A DNA stretch of 64,000 bases. It comes from Streptomyces sp. CB00455 (GTDB lineage Bacteria; Actinomycetota; Actinomycetes; Streptomycetales; Streptomycetaceae). Where the stretch lies: positions 1-64,000 of the forward strand of contig NZ_LIVQ01000003.1 of the NCBI RefSeq assembly GCF_001905445.1, given 5' to 3'. Each line of letters begins with the position of its first letter. Position 1 is the first letter of the stretch. Below, in pieces: positions 17,126 through 26,812 of this stretch. The notes beneath the pieces are model-generated. The model made no database searches. It saw only the letters and a list, made by a program, of their open reading frames with translations, and had not been told where the DNA came from. A program made the position numbers and the translations under genes.

Positions 17126-18457
17126 TCAGTCTCGCATGCCGCATTCGTCCTCGATCGTGCGGTCCCTGCCGGCCAGGACGCCCAGGGCGATCTGCGGGAC
17201 GAGCAGTGCGGCCATCAGGGCCAGCGGCAGGTCCCAGGCTCCCCCGGCTGCCGCCGGGAGGTGCCCCCGGCTGTGCTGGTAGAGCGTGCCGATGAGCAGG
17301 GGGCCCGGGATGGAGATGAGGTAGCCGGCGCTCTGGGCGAAGGCGGAGAGCCTGACCACGCCGACCTGGGACTTGGCGCGCAGCCCGATGAGGGTGATGA
17401 CGAGGGGGAAGGCGCAGTTGGAGACGCCGAGCATGAGCGCCCAGGCCCAGGCGCCGGCGGCGGGAGCCAGGTAGAGCCCGAGATAGCCGGCGAAGCCGAA
17501 GAGGCCGAGCGTGGCGGCGATGGCTCCCTGGTTCTTCATCCGGCCGGCCAGGCCCGGGATGACGAAGGCGAGCGGGACGCCCATGACCATGGTGACGGCG
17601 AGCAGGACCCCGGCGGTGGAGGCGGAGACCCCGGCGTCACGGAAGATCTGCGGGAGCCAGCCCATGGTGATGTAGGCGCCGGTGGCCTGGAGGCCGAAGT
17701 AGCCGGCCAGGGCCCAGGCGGTGCGGCTGCGGAGGACGGCGGGCCCGGTGTCGGCCCGCCCGGCGCCCCCGCCGGCGGCCTGCGCGGTCTCGGCCCGTGC
17801 CGCGCGCCGGGAGGCGCGGGCTATGGGGAGCCAGGGCAGTACGGCGACCAGGGCGAGCCCGCCCCAGATCAGCAGGCCGGTGCGCCAGCTGCCCCCGAGG
17901 GCGCCGGTCAGCGGGACGGTCGCGGCGGCCGCGAGCGAGGTGCCGGCGGCCAGGGCCATGGAGTAGAGGCCGGTCATGGTGCCGACCCGGTCCGGGAACC
18001 AGCGCTTGACGATCACCGGGAGCAGGACGTTGGTCAGGGCTATGCCGGCCAGGGACAGGGCGCTGGCGGCGAGGAAACCGGCGGCGCTGTTCGCGAAGGG
18101 CCGGATGAGCAGGCCCGCGGCGACGGCGGCCATGCCGGCGCAGACGACGGCGGCCGGTCCGAAGCGGCGGGAGAGGCGGGGCGCGGTGACGCCGAAGACG
18201 GCGAAGCAGAGGGCGGGGACGGAGGTGATCAGTCCGGCGACGGTGCCGCTCATGCCGAGGCCCGTGCGGGTCTCCTCGAAGAGGGCGCCGAGGCTGGTGA
18301 TGGCGGGTCGCAGGTTGAGGGCGGCCAGCACGATTCCGACGATGAGCACCGGACCGAGCCACGTGGGGGCGACGTGGGCGGGGGCGGGAAGGGGCCGGCC
18401 GGAAGCGGGGCGCACGACCTGCGGGCGGTTGAGGGTCTGGATTTCTTCGTCGGACAT
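17126..18457 (-). CDS. MFS transporter, CynX/NimT family
   Basis: A 443-residue, 12-segment major facilitator with the CynX/NimT signature in the first helices (GIVLAALNLRPAITSLGALF). Relatives move cyanate, 2-nitroimidazole and other small anions or amides; the substrate here is unknown. It is transcribed leftward from a 57-base intergenic region shared with a divergent GntR/FadR-type regulator. That region contains a palindrome overlapping the promoter, so local repression is likely. The 39-residue membrane peptide gene follows immediately. Confidence 0.9.
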   Translation of the reverse strand: MSDEEIQTLNRPQVVRPASGRPLPAPAHVAPTWLGPVLIVGIVLAALNLRPAITSLGALFEETRTGLGMSGTVAGLITSVPALCFAVFGVTAPRLSRRFGPAAVVCAGMAAVAAGLLIRPFANSAAGFLAASALSLAGIALTNVLLPVIVKRWFPDRVGTMTGLYSMALAAGTSLAAAATVPLTGALGGSWRTGLLIWGGLALVAVLPWLPIARASRRAARAETAQAAGGGAGRADTGPAVLRSRTAWALAGYFGLQATGAYITMGWLPQIFRDAGVSASTAGVLLAVTMVMGVPLAFVIPGLAGRMKNQGAIAATLGLFGFAGYLGLYLAPAAGAWAWALMLGVSNCAFPLVITLIGLRAKSQVGVVRLSAFAQSAGYLISIPGPLLIGTLYQHSRGHLPAAAGGAWDLPLALMAALLVPQIALGVLAGRDRTIEDECGMRD

Positions 18458-18463
18458 TGAACC

Positions 18464-18485
18464 ATCATAGAATCATGGGATGATT
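18464..18485. promoter_or_regulatory. Palindromic operator between transporter and GntR-family regulator
   Basis: AATCAT-GGG-ATGATT (18471-18485) is a perfect 6-bp inverted repeat in the 57-base divergent region. On the minus strand a -10 TATGAT (18464-18469) lies 6 bases from the transporter ATG (leaderless), and TGGACA lies 19 bases further upstream. The palindrome therefore fills the spacer of the transporter promoter, the expected place for a repressor site. Confidence 0.65.
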
Positions 18486-18514
18486 GGCTGTCCAGTTGCT
18501 CTCGAGAGGAACCC

Positions 18515-19222
18515 ATGCCGCTGACCTCGCCCCGGCGCTCCGCCCTCGTCGATCAGGTGATCGCCCAGCTGCGGAACCAGATCACCTCCGGCGAGTGGCC
18601 CGTCGGATCCCGCGTCCCCACCGAGCCCGAGCTGGTGGAGCTGCTCGGCGTCGCCCGCAACACGGTGCGCGAGGCCGTCCGGGCGCTGGCGCACAACGGG
18701 CTCCTCGACATCCGGCAGGGGTCGGGCACGTACGTGATCGCCACCAGTGAGCTGGCCGGGGTGATGCACCGCCGGTTCGCCGGCGCCGATCCCAGGCACA
18801 TCGCCGAGTTGCGGTCGATGCTGGAGTCCTCGGCGGCCCGCCTGGCGGCGGAGCGGCGGACCGGGCGGGACCTCGTACAGCTCGAGGCGCTGCTGGCGCG
18901 GCGCGAGGAGGCCTGGGCCGGCGGGGACGCGGAGCGTTTCGTCGCGGCGGACGTGAGCCTGCACATGGCGGTGGTGACGGCGTCGCACAACGAGGTGCTG
19001 ATCGAGCTGTACGCGGACCTCGGCGATCTGGTGGCGGACTGGCTGCGGGCGGACGTCGGCACCGAGCTGCTGCCCTCGGCCCACCTCGACCACGCGCGGC
19101 TGATCGAGGCGATCCGCCGGGGGGACGCGGATGCGGCCGCCTCGGAGGCGGCCGGCTATCCCTTCGCCTGCCTCGGCAAGGACTCCGGCGCCGGGGCTGC
19201 GGTCACCGGCGCTGGTGGCTGA
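18515..19222 (+). CDS. FadR/GntR-family transcriptional regulator
   Basis: A 235-residue repressor-type protein. The winged HTH (about 8-75) reads GSRVPTEPELVELLGVARNT then VREAVRALAHNGLLDIRQGS. The C-terminal FCD ligand-binding domain (about 95-220) carries histidines typical of its metal site (LHMAVVTASHNEVL, LDHARLIEAI). The ATG at 18515 follows GAGAGGA (18504-18510). It probably regulates the divergent CynX-type transporter and itself through the palindrome at 18471-18485. Its 3' end overlaps the end of the convergent secreted-protein gene by 20 bases. Confidence 0.93.
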   Translation: MPLTSPRRSALVDQVIAQLRNQITSGEWPVGSRVPTEPELVELLGVARNTVREAVRALAHNGLLDIRQGSGTYVIATSELAGVMHRRFAGADPRHIAELRSMLESSAARLAAERRTGRDLVQLEALLARREEAWAGGDAERFVAADVSLHMAVVTASHNEVLIELYADLGDLVADWLRADVGTELLPSAHLDHARLIEAIRRGDADAAASEAAGYPFACLGKDSGAGAAVTGAGG

Positions 19223-19634
19223 CCCAGGCCGAGCGGACTTCCTTCCAGCAGCGGGCGACGAGGTCGACACTGCCCGCCGGGTCCACGGCCACGGCGGCGC
19301 CGTCCCCGTCCACGTCCCACCAGCGGTCGCACTCGACGTGCAGCCGCACCAGGTCGGTCTCCGGGTAGCCGTTGTGGCAGTACGCCGTCACCTGCGAGCC
19401 GGAGATCTCGGTGTCGCAGTCGGCGCCGAATAGGTCACGCGGGGCGGGCCGGGCGGGCTGTACGGGTGGCTCGGCGGCGATCTCCGCGAGGTCCACGACG
19501 GCCGGCGCGGCCGCTTCGGGCCCCGGCTCCGGCTCGCTGCCGGAAGTCTGCGCGACCGCGCCCGGGCCCAGGAGCCCGGTGAGGATCAGCGAGGTGAACA
19601 GCAGAGATACCGCTCGGCTCGGCCTGGCACGCAC
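19203..19634 (-). CDS. Secreted hypothetical protein
   Basis: A 143-residue exported protein. A Sec signal peptide (about residues 1-30; RPSRAVSLLFTSLILTGLLG ..GAVA-QT) is followed by a Pro/Ala/Glu-rich linker and a mature domain with three or four cysteines (GADCDTEI, TAYCHNGYPE, VECDRWWDVD, ARCWKEV), suggesting disulfides outside the cell. The GTG at 19634 is chosen because GGGAGGAGG stands 7 bases upstream and the signal peptide starts there. Function unknown. Confidence 0.8.
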   Translation of the reverse strand: MRARPSRAVSLLFTSLILTGLLGPGAVAQTSGSEPEPGPEAAAPAVVDLAEIAAEPPVQPARPAPRDLFGADCDTEISGSQVTAYCHNGYPETDLVRLHVECDRWWDVDGDGAAVAVDPAGSVDLVARCWKEVRSAWVSHQRR

Positions 19635-19781
19635 TCCCGTACCTCCTCCCCGCAGGAGCCGGGCAGATCCCGGCTCGGTCAGTTTGCAGGCATCTGTCGT
19701 GGTTTTCGACTCGGGAAGATCCGGTCGGAGGGCGAACATCCGATCGAGGTGGGCACCGAGGACCGGCCGGGACACGCGAAA

Positions 19782-19828
19782 ACGGCGGCGGCCGCCCCTC
19801 CCGGAAAGGAAGGCGCGGCCGCCGCCGT
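19782..19828 (-). terminator. Terminator of the fabG-fabI operon
   Basis: Perfect 14-bp inverted repeat ACGGCGGCGGCCGC (19782-19795) and GCGGCCGCCGCCGT (19815-19828), followed on the minus strand by TTTTCG. Confidence 0.8.
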
Positions 19829-19845
19829 ACGGAGGCAGGAGCCCG

Positions 19846-20616
19846 TCAGGCGCCCATGGCGTGCAGGCCGCCGTCCACGTGGACGATCTCGCCCGTGGTC
19901 TTCGGGAACCAGTCCGAGAGCAGGGCCACGACGCCCCGGCCCGCGGGCTCCGGGTCGTTCATGTCCCACTCCAGCATGGAGCGCGAGTTCCAGACGTCCG
20001 CCAGCTCCGAGAAGCCGGGGATGGACTTCGCGGCCATGGAGCCGATCGGACCGGCCGAGACCAGGTTGCAGCGGATGTTCTCCTTGCCCAGGTCACGGGC
20101 CAGGTAACGGCTGGTGGCCTCCAGGGCGGCCTTGGCCGGGCCCATCCAGTCGTACTGCGGCCAGGCGAACTGCGCGTCGAAGGTGAGGCCGACCACGGCC
20201 GCGCCCTCCTGCGGGAACAGCGGCTTGCAGGCCATGGTCAGCGACTTCAGGGAGAACGCCGAGACGTGCATGGCGGTGGCGACCGACTCGAACGGCGTGT
20301 TCAGGAAGTTGCCGCCGAGGGCGTCCTGCGGGGCGAAGCCGATGGAGTGCACGACCCCGTCGAGGCCGCCGAGCTCGTCACGGACCAGCTGCTCCAGGCG
20401 GCCCAGGTGCTCGTCGTTCGTGACGTCGAGCTCGATCACCTTGACCGGCTTGGGCAGCTTGCGCGCGATGCGCTCGGTCAGCGTCGGGCGCGGGAACGCC
20501 GTGAGGATGACCTCGGCGCCCTGCTCCTGGGCCAGCCTGGCGGTGTGGAAAGCGATGGAGGACTCCATCAGCACCCCGGTGATGAGGATGCGCTTGCCCT
20601 CGAGAATTCCGCTCAT
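19846..20616 (-). CDS. fabI: Enoyl-[acyl-carrier-protein] reductase (NADH), FabI/InhA type
   Basis: A 256-residue enzyme that reduces trans-2-enoyl-ACP in the last step of type II fatty-acid elongation. Visible are the atypical nucleotide-binding start GKRILITGVLMESSIAFHTA, the SIGFAPQ segment, the FabI active-site region YDWMGPAKAALEA with Tyr and Lys six residues apart, and GPIGSMAAKSIPGF. The start is 5 bases after the stop of fabG, so the two form an operon like mabA-inhA of mycobacteria. Confidence 0.95.
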   Translation of the reverse strand: MSGILEGKRILITGVLMESSIAFHTARLAQEQGAEVILTAFPRPTLTERIARKLPKPVKVIELDVTNDEHLGRLEQLVRDELGGLDGVVHSIGFAPQDALGGNFLNTPFESVATAMHVSAFSLKSLTMACKPLFPQEGAAVVGLTFDAQFAWPQYDWMGPAKAALEATSRYLARDLGKENIRCNLVSAGPIGSMAAKSIPGFSELADVWNSRSMLEWDMNDPEPAGRGVVALLSDWFPKTTGEIVHVDGGLHAMGA

Positions 20617-20621
20617 GGTGA

Positions 20622-21341
20622 TCAGTGACCCATGCCCAATCCGCCGTCAACGGGAATGACGGCTCCGGTGATGTACGCGGCGTCGTCGGACGCCAGGAAG
20701 CTCACGGCTGCCGCGATCTCCTCGGGACGCGCGTAGCGGCCGAGGGGCACCTGGCCCACGATGCCCGCGCGCTGCTCGTCGGTGAGCACCTTCGTCATGT
20801 CCGTGTCCACGAAACCGGGGGCGACCACGTTGAAGGTGATGTTGCGGGAGCCCAGCTCGCGGGCGAGCGAACGGGCGAAGCCGACCAGCGCGGCCTTGGA
20901 GGCGGCGTAGTTGGCCTGTCCCGCCGAGCCCAGCAGTCCGACGACCGAGGAGATCAGGACGACGCGGCCCTTCTTGGCACGCAGCATGCCACGGTTCGCC
21001 CGCTTGACGACCCGGAAGGTGCCGGTGAGGTTGGTGTCGACGACCGAGCTGAAATCCTCCTCGGACATCCGCATCAGCAGCGTGTCCTTGGTGATGCCCG
21101 CGTTGGCCACGAGCACCTCGACCGCGCCGTGCGCGTCCTCGATCTGCTTGTAGGCCTGCTCCACCTGCTCGGAGTCGGTGATGTCGCACCGGACCGCCAG
21201 GACGCCGGCCGAGGTGAGCGCCTCGGGCGGCTCCCCCGACCGGTATGTGATCGCGACCTTGTCTCCGGCCTCCGCGAAGGCACGGGCGATGGCGAGGCCG
21301 ATGCCCCGGTTTCCTCCGGTGACGAGAACCGAGCGGCTCAA
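20622..21341 (-). CDS. fabG: 3-oxoacyl-[acyl-carrier-protein] reductase
   Basis: A 239-residue SDR catalysing NADPH-dependent reduction of 3-oxoacyl-ACP. It shows the TGGNRGIG cofactor motif, NAG (VANAGITKD), catalytic Ser and YxxxK in SSVVGLLGSAGQANYAASKA, and the C-terminal PVDGGLGMGH. The start codon is TTG at 21341 with AAAGGGTGA just upstream; no ATG or GTG fits the conserved N-terminus. It is the first gene of the fabG-fabI operon. A CCTATAGG palindrome and AT-richer stretch at 21378-21392 probably belong to its promoter. Confidence 0.94.
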   Translation of the reverse strand: MSRSVLVTGGNRGIGLAIARAFAEAGDKVAITYRSGEPPEALTSAGVLAVRCDITDSEQVEQAYKQIEDAHGAVEVLVANAGITKDTLLMRMSEEDFSSVVDTNLTGTFRVVKRANRGMLRAKKGRVVLISSVVGLLGSAGQANYAASKAALVGFARSLARELGSRNITFNVVAPGFVDTDMTKVLTDEQRAGIVGQVPLGRYARPEEIAAAVSFLASDDAAYITGAVIPVDGGLGMGH

Positions 21342-21525
21342 CGGATCACCCTTTCGCTAGCGGTCTGAATACCGAAAACCTATAGGCCACTGCGCTCGGA
21401 CGGAGAATCGACCTCCGACAGGGCCTCGGGACGGGCTCTGTCGAGTCCCTACAGAAAGATGTAGGCACGAGGCCCCGGGGCGCGACATGATCGGGGCGAC
21501 CGGCCCCGACCCCGGGAGGACTTCC

Positions 21526-23049
21526 GTGCCCCATTCCATCGACGCGGCCTTCACCGCGCTTCCCCTGCGCGCGCTCGCCGACGCGGCTCTGGCCCGGGCG
21601 CGCGCCCTGGGCGCCGACCATGCCGACTTCCGGCTGGAGCGGATCCGCAGCGCCTCCTGGCGGCTGCGCGACGCCAAGCCCTCCGGCGGGTCCGACACTA
21701 CCGACCTCGGGTACGCGGTCCGTGTGGTGCACGGGGGCAGCTGGGGGTTCGCCTCCGGTGTGGACCTGACCATGGACGCCGCCGCCAGGGTGGCCTCGCA
21801 GGCGGTGGCCATGGCGAAGCTGTCGGCCCAGGTGATCAGGGCGGCCGGTTCGGACGAGCGGGTCGAGCTCGCCGCGGAGCCGGTGCACGCGGACCGCACC
21901 TGGATCTCCGCCTACGACGTGGACCCCTTCGAGGTGCCGGACGCCGAGAAGGCGGCGCTGCTCGCCGACTGGAGTTCCTCCCTGCTGGCGGCCGACGGGG
22001 TCGCGCACGTCGACGCCTCGCTGCTCGCCGTGCACGAGAACAAGTTCTACGCCGACACGGCCGGCACCTCGACCACCCAGCAGCGGGTCCGCATCCACCC
22101 GCAGCTCACGGCGGTCGCCGTGGACGCCTCCACGGGCGAGTTCGACTCGATGCGCACCATCGCCCCGCCCGCCGGGCGCGGATGGGAGTACCTGACCGGC
22201 ACGGGCTGGGACTGGCAGGCGGAGCTGGAGCAGATCCCGGGACTGCTCGCCGAGAAGATGCGGGCGCCGAGCGTGGCGGCCGGGCGCTACGACCTGGTGG
22301 TGGACCCCTCCAACCTGTGGCTCACCATCCACGAGTCCATCGGCCACGCCACCGAGCTCGACCGTGCGCTGGGCTACGAGGCGGCGTACGCGGGGACCTC
22401 CTTCGCCACCTTCGACCAGCTGGGCACGTTGAAGTACGGCTCCCCGATCATGAACGTGACGGGTGACCGCACCGCCGAGCACGGGCTGGCCACGGTCGGC
22501 TTCGACGACGAGGGCGTCGAGGCGCAGAGCTGGGACCTGGTCAAGGACGGCACCCTGGTCGGCTACCAGCTCGACCGGCGGATCGCGCGGCTGACCGGTC
22601 TCGGACGCTCCAACGGCTGCGCCTACGCCGACTCCCCGGCGCACGTGCCCGTCCAGCGCATGGCGAACGTCTCGCTCCGGCCGGATCCCGGCGGGCTGTC
22701 CACCGAGGACCTCATCGGCGGGGTGGAGCGCGGGATCTACGTGGTCGGCGACCGCTCCTGGTCGATCGACATGCAGCGCTACAACTTCCAGTTCACCGGG
22801 CAGCGGTTCTTCCGCATCGAGAACGGGCGCCTCGCCGGGCAGCTGCGCGACGTCGCCTACCAGGCCACGACCACCGACTTCTGGGGCTCGATGGAGAAGG
22901 TCGGCGGCCCGCAGACCTACGTCCTGGGCGGCGCCTTCAACTGCGGAAAGGCCCAGCCCGGCCAGGTCGCGGCGGTCTCGCACGGCTGCCCGTCCGCGCT
23001 GTTCCGCGACGTCAACATCCTGAACACCACGCAGGAGGCCGGCCGATGA
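21526..23049 (+). CDS. tldD: TldD-family metalloprotease subunit
   Basis: A 507-residue protein. It carries the TldD metal-binding HExxxH motif (TIHESIGHATELD, about residue 270) and conserved segments GYAVRVVHGGSWGFA and GDRSWSIDMQRYNFQFTGQRF. TldD and TldE form a heterodimeric protease that trims unfolded peptides, acting in microcin and RiPP maturation and toxin turnover; the native substrate here is unknown. The GTG at 21526 follows GGGAGGA at 5 bases. Its end overlaps tldE by 4 bases (ATGA). Confidence 0.93.
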   Translation: MPHSIDAAFTALPLRALADAALARARALGADHADFRLERIRSASWRLRDAKPSGGSDTTDLGYAVRVVHGGSWGFASGVDLTMDAAARVASQAVAMAKLSAQVIRAAGSDERVELAAEPVHADRTWISAYDVDPFEVPDAEKAALLADWSSSLLAADGVAHVDASLLAVHENKFYADTAGTSTTQQRVRIHPQLTAVAVDASTGEFDSMRTIAPPAGRGWEYLTGTGWDWQAELEQIPGLLAEKMRAPSVAAGRYDLVVDPSNLWLTIHESIGHATELDRALGYEAAYAGTSFATFDQLGTLKYGSPIMNVTGDRTAEHGLATVGFDDEGVEAQSWDLVKDGTLVGYQLDRRIARLTGLGRSNGCAYADSPAHVPVQRMANVSLRPDPGGLSTEDLIGGVERGIYVVGDRSWSIDMQRYNFQFTGQRFFRIENGRLAGQLRDVAYQATTTDFWGSMEKVGGPQTYVLGGAFNCGKAQPGQVAAVSHGCPSALFRDVNILNTTQEAGR

Positions 23050-24449
23050 GCACGCTTTCGAACGGACGCAGCAAGCCGCACGAGGTCGTCGAGCGGGCGC
23101 TGGAGCTGTCCACCGCGGACGGCTGTGTCGTCATCGCCGACGAGGAGTCGAGCGCCAACCTGCGCTGGGCGGGCAACGCGCTCACCACCAACGGCGTCAC
23201 CCGCGGCCGGACGCTCACGGTCATCGCCACGGTCGACGGCAGGGAGGGCACGGCCTCGGGGGTCGTCTCGCGCTCCGCCGTCACCGCGGCGGACCTGGAG
23301 CCGCTGGTGCGGGCGGCCGAGGCGGCCGCGCGCGGAGCGGGCCCGGCGGAGGACGCCCGGCCGCTGGTGACGGGGACCGCGGCCTCGCCGGACTTCACGG
23401 ACGCCCCGGCGGAGACCTCCCCGGCGGTCTTCGGGGACTTCGCACCGGCCCTCGGCGAGGCCTTCGCCCGGGCCCGGGCGGGCGGCCGGGAGCTGTACGG
23501 CTTCGCCCAGCACGAGCTGGTCTCCACCTACGTGGGCACCTCGACGGGCCTGCGGCTGCGCCACGACCAGCCGAAGGGCACGCTGGAGCTCAACGCCAAG
23601 TCTCCGGACCGGCAGCGCTCGGCCTGGGCCGGCCGCGCCACCCGGGACTTCAAGGACGTGGACCCGACCGTGCTGGACGCGGAGCTGGCCGTACGGCTGG
23701 GCTGGGCGGAGCGCCGGATCGAGCTGCCCGCCGGGCGGTACGAGACCCTGCTGCCGCCGACCGCGGTGGCGGACCTGCTGATCTACCAGATGTGGTCGGC
23801 GAGCGCCCGGGACGCGGTGGAGGGCCGTACGGTCTTCTCCAAGCCGGGGGGCGGCACCCGGGTCGGCGAGCGGCTGTCCGCGCTCCCGCTGACCCTGCGC
23901 AGCGACCCGGACGCGCCGGGCCTGGAGTCCGCCCCGTTCGTGATCGCGCACAGCTCCGGGGACGACGCGTCCGTCTTCGACAACGGCCTGCCGGTCCCCG
24001 CGACCGAATGGATCAAGGACGGTGAGCTGGCGCGGCTGACGACGACCCGGCACAGCGCCGCGCTGACCGGACTGCCGCTCTCCCCCGCCTTCGGCAACCT
24101 GCTCCTGGAGGGGGGCGGCGACAAGTCGCTGGAGGAGATGGTGGCGGGCACCGAGAGGGGCCTGCTGCTGACCTGCCTGTGGTACATCCGCGAGGTCGAT
24201 CCGGCCACCCTGCTGCTCACGGGCCTGACCCGGGACGGCGTGTACCTGGTGGAGGGCGGCCAGGTCGTCGGCGAGGTCAACAACTTCCGGTTCAACGAGT
24301 CCCCCGTGGACCTGCTGTCGCGGGCCTCGGAGGCGGGCCGGACCGAGAAGACCCTGCCGCGCGAGTGGGGCGACTGGTTCACCCGGGCCGCGATGCCGGC
24401 GCTGCGCATCCCGGACTTCAACATGAGCTCGGTCAGCAAGGGGGTCTGA
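23046..24449 (+). CDS. tldE: TldE/PmbA-family protein, partner of TldD
   Basis: A 467-residue paralogue of TldD without the metal motif, forming the non-catalytic subunit of the heterodimer. Typical are the N-terminal [20 protein letters not shown] and the C-terminal [20 protein letters not shown] and [16 protein letters not shown]. Translationally coupled to tldD by ATGA overlap. No RiPP precursor gene is visible nearby, so a housekeeping proteolysis role is more likely than a dedicated maturation role. Confidence 0.92.
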   Translation: MSTLSNGRSKPHEVVERALELSTADGCVVIADEESSANLRWAGNALTTNGVTRGRTLTVIATVDGREGTASGVVSRSAVTAADLEPLVRAAEAAARGAGPAEDARPLVTGTAASPDFTDAPAETSPAVFGDFAPALGEAFARARAGGRELYGFAQHELVSTYVGTSTGLRLRHDQPKGTLELNAKSPDRQRSAWAGRATRDFKDVDPTVLDAELAVRLGWAERRIELPAGRYETLLPPTAVADLLIYQMWSASARDAVEGRTVFSKPGGGTRVGERLSALPLTLRSDPDAPGLESAPFVIAHSSGDDASVFDNGLPVPATEWIKDGELARLTTTRHSAALTGLPLSPAFGNLLLEGGGDKSLEEMVAGTERGLLLTCLWYIREVDPATLLLTGLTRDGVYLVEGGQVVGEVNNFRFNESPVDLLSRASEAGRTEKTLPREWGDWFTRAAMPALRIPDFNMSSVSKGV

Positions 24450-24501
24450 CCCACCTAGACTGAGCCCTGCATTCATCCGTACCAAAGGAGTCGAGAGAAC
24501 C

Positions 24502-25767
24502 GTGACGGACATCGTCGACGAACTGAAGTGGCGCGGGCTCTTCGCCCAGTCCACCGACGAAGAAGCGCTGCGCAAGGCGTTCGCGGACGGTCCTGTCACG
24601 TTCTATTGCGGCTACGACCCGACCGCGGCCTCGCTGCACGTCGGGCACCTGGTGCAGGTGCTCACCATGCGCCGGCTCCAGCTGGCCGGGAACCGGCCGC
24701 TCGCGCTGGTCGGCGGGGCCACCGGGCAGATCGGCGACCCGCGCCCGACCGCCGAGCGGACCCTGAACGACCCGGCGGTCATCGCGGAGTGGGTGAGCCG
24801 GCTGCGCTCCCAGATCGAGCCGTTCCTCACCTTCGAGGGCGAGAACGCGGCGGTCCTGGTGAACAACCTGGACTGGACGGCGGGCATGTCCGCCATCGAG
24901 TTCCTGCGGGACATCGGCAAGCACTTCCGCGTCAACAAGATGCTGACGAAGGACTCCGTTGCCAAGCGGCTGGAGTCCGACCAGGGCATCAGCTACACCG
25001 AGTTCAGCTACCAGCTGCTCCAGGGCATGGACTTCCTGGAGCTCTACCGGCGCCACGGCTGCGTGCTCCAGCAGGGCGGCTCCGACCAGTGGGGCAACCT
25101 GACCGCCGGCCTCGACCTGATCCACCGGGTCGAGCCGGACGCGGTCGTGCACGCGATGGCGACGCCGCTGATGGTCAAGGCGGACGGCACCAAGTTCGGC
25201 AAGACCGAGGGCGGGGCCGTCTGGCTGGACCCGGAGATGACCACGCCGTACGCGTTCTACCAGTTCTGGCTGAACGTGGACGACCGGGACATCTCCACCT
25301 ACATGCGGATCCTGTCCTTCCAGAGCCGTGAGGAGCTGGAGGCGCTGGAGGCGCAGACCGCCGAACGGCCGCAGGCGCGCGCCGCGCAGCGGGCGCTGGC
25401 GCAGGAGCTGACGACCCTGGTGCACGGCGCCGACCAGTGCGCCGCCGTGATGGCCGCGTCGAAGGCGCTCTTCGGCCAGGGCGAGCTGGCGGACCTGGAC
25501 GGGGCCACGCTGGCCGCGGCCCTGTCCGAACTGCCGCACGCGCGGGTGGCCGAGCTCGGCCCGGTCGTGGACCTGCTGGCGGAGACCGGCCTGGTCGCCA
25601 GCAAGTCGGCCGCCCGGCGGACCGTCAAGGAGGGCGGGGCCTACGTGAACAACGTGAAGGTCACCGCCGAGGACGCGGTCCCGGCCGCGGAGGACCTGCT
25701 GCACGGCCGCTGGCTGGTGCTGCGCCGGGGCAAGAAGAACCTGGCGGCGGTCGAGGTCACCGGCTGA
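24502..25767 (+). CDS. tyrS: Tyrosyl-tRNA synthetase
   Basis: A 421-residue class I aminoacyl-tRNA synthetase attaching tyrosine to tRNA-Tyr. The HIGH-type motif is HVGH (residues 46-49), the tyrosine pocket is in [11 protein letters not shown] and the QGGSDQWGN segment, and the KMSKS-type motif is KFGKT (about 230). A C-terminal S4 RNA-binding domain (about 350-415; [20 protein letters not shown]) completes the usual length. GTG start at 24502 with AAAGGAG upstream. A TAGACT -10 candidate lies near 24456. No T-box leader is visible. Confidence 0.97.
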   Translation: MTDIVDELKWRGLFAQSTDEEALRKAFADGPVTFYCGYDPTAASLHVGHLVQVLTMRRLQLAGNRPLALVGGATGQIGDPRPTAERTLNDPAVIAEWVSRLRSQIEPFLTFEGENAAVLVNNLDWTAGMSAIEFLRDIGKHFRVNKMLTKDSVAKRLESDQGISYTEFSYQLLQGMDFLELYRRHGCVLQQGGSDQWGNLTAGLDLIHRVEPDAVVHAMATPLMVKADGTKFGKTEGGAVWLDPEMTTPYAFYQFWLNVDDRDISTYMRILSFQSREELEALEAQTAERPQARAAQRALAQELTTLVHGADQCAAVMAASKALFGQGELADLDGATLAAALSELPHARVAELGPVVDLLAETGLVASKSAARRTVKEGGAYVNNVKVTAEDAVPAAEDLLHGRWLVLRRGKKNLAAVEVTG

Positions 25768-25786
25768 CCCGCCACGCATCGACGCG

Positions 25787-25822
25787 GGGGCCGGTGCGGA
25801 CGAACGCGTCCGCACCGGCCCC
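25787..25822 (+). terminator. Terminator hairpin after tyrS
   Basis: Perfect 16-bp inverted repeat (25787-25802 and 25807-25822) with loop AACG, between the convergent tyrS and GlsB genes. Confidence 0.8.
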
Positions 25823-25882
25823 TTCGCCATGCCGCGCGGCCTCCGGCCGGCGCCCCGGCCGGGGGCGCCCCCGCCGGGCCCG

Positions 25883-26158
25883 TCAGACCGTTCGCCTGTT
25901 GCCCCGCACGGCCATGTAGGCCATGTCGCCGAGTCCGACGAGCACGACCGCTCCGGCGAGCTGCAGCAGGTGCCGGATCCAGTCGATGCCCTTGGTGTCG
26001 TTGACACCGATCCAGGTCGCGACGGCATTGCCGAGGACACCGCCGATGATGCCGAAGATCACGGTCAGCCACAGGGGCTGGTGCTGCTTGCCCGGGAGGA
26101 TCACCCGGGCGATCAGACCCAGCACCAGACCGACGATGATCGCCCACAACCAATGCAT
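25883..26158 (-). CDS. GlsB/YeaQ/YmgE-family stress-response membrane protein
   Basis: A 91-residue, three-helix membrane protein with the transglycosylase-associated-protein signature: WAIIVGLVLGLIARVILPGK at residues 4-23 and TVIFGIIGGVLGNAVATWIG in the second helix. The family is small, hydrophobic and often general-stress induced; molecular function is not established. The third helix (about 62-85) is followed by a basic tail. Confidence 0.9.
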   Translation of the reverse strand: MHWLWAIIVGLVLGLIARVILPGKQHQPLWLTVIFGIIGGVLGNAVATWIGVNDTKGIDWIRHLLQLAGAVVLVGLGDMAYMAVRGNRRTV

Positions 26159-26333
26159 GTCGCCTCCTCACGGCGCGCTGTGCGCATGTCCGGCCAGTGT
26201 CGGACGGGTGGGGGAAGGGCGCATGCCGGACGGGCCCGTTCGGGGGCACCCGCTCTGCCCGCCGCCTTCGGGGCGGCGTACCGTGGAGGGAGTCCGGACC
26301 GGGAGCGTCCGGCGGTCGATCGGGTGGTGGAGC

Positions 26334-26675
26334 GTGGAGCGGACGAAGCGGCAGAAGCCGAACGGGGCCGAGGTCTTCCGGATCACCGGTGCGCGGATGG
26401 GGCTCGCCGAGGACGTGCGAGGGCGCCAGCGGCGCTATGTGGTCTCGATGGCCGTCAGGACCTTGTCGGTCATCGCGACGGTTCTCCTGTGGAACGTACA
26501 GCGCCCCGTGGCCGTCGTGACGCTGGTCGCGGGCGCCCTGCTGCCGTACGTCGCCGTGGTCATCGCCAACGCCGGGCGCGAGTCGGCGCCCTCGCTGCCC
26601 TCGCACTTCATTCCGGCTCCGGTGCGGCCTGCGCTGGACGCGGGAAACCTCAGGAAAAGCTCAGATCAATCGTGA
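26334..26675 (+). CDS. DUF3099-family membrane protein
   Basis: A 113-residue protein with a soluble N-terminus (residues 1-38; AEVFRITGARMGLAEDVRGR) and two membrane helices (about 39-58 and 62-82), then a Pro-rich tail. The layout and ITGAR..L..D.R.RQRRY motif are those of the actinobacterial DUF3099 family. GTG at 26334 follows GGTGG. Function unknown. The conserved position next to tyrS and moaA is the main handle. Confidence 0.8.
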   Translation: MERTKRQKPNGAEVFRITGARMGLAEDVRGRQRRYVVSMAVRTLSVIATVLLWNVQRPVAVVTLVAGALLPYVAVVIANAGRESAPSLPSHFIPAPVRPALDAGNLRKSSDQS

Positions 26676-26751
26676 AGTTCCGGTGCACCGCACCGGGTCC
26701 TGCGTGACATACTGCCTACGCGCTCCGCATCCCCCGTCGGAGCGACGGACC

Positions 26752-26787
26752 GACGCCGGGCAGCTCCCCCCGTGGCTGCTCGGCGTC
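26752..26787 (+). terminator. Terminator hairpin after the DUF3099 gene
   Basis: 13-bp inverted repeat (26752-26764 and 26775-26787) with one mismatch, followed by GCCTTTCCGTTCT. Confidence 0.6.
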
Positions 26788-26812
26788 GCCTTTCCGTTCT
26801 AGGGTTGAGCCC

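Noticed and set aside
21526..24449. RiPP biosynthesis locus built around tldD-tldE
   Set aside because: No precursor peptide, cyclase or lanthipeptide-type gene is nearby; neighbours are tyrS and fatty-acid genes.
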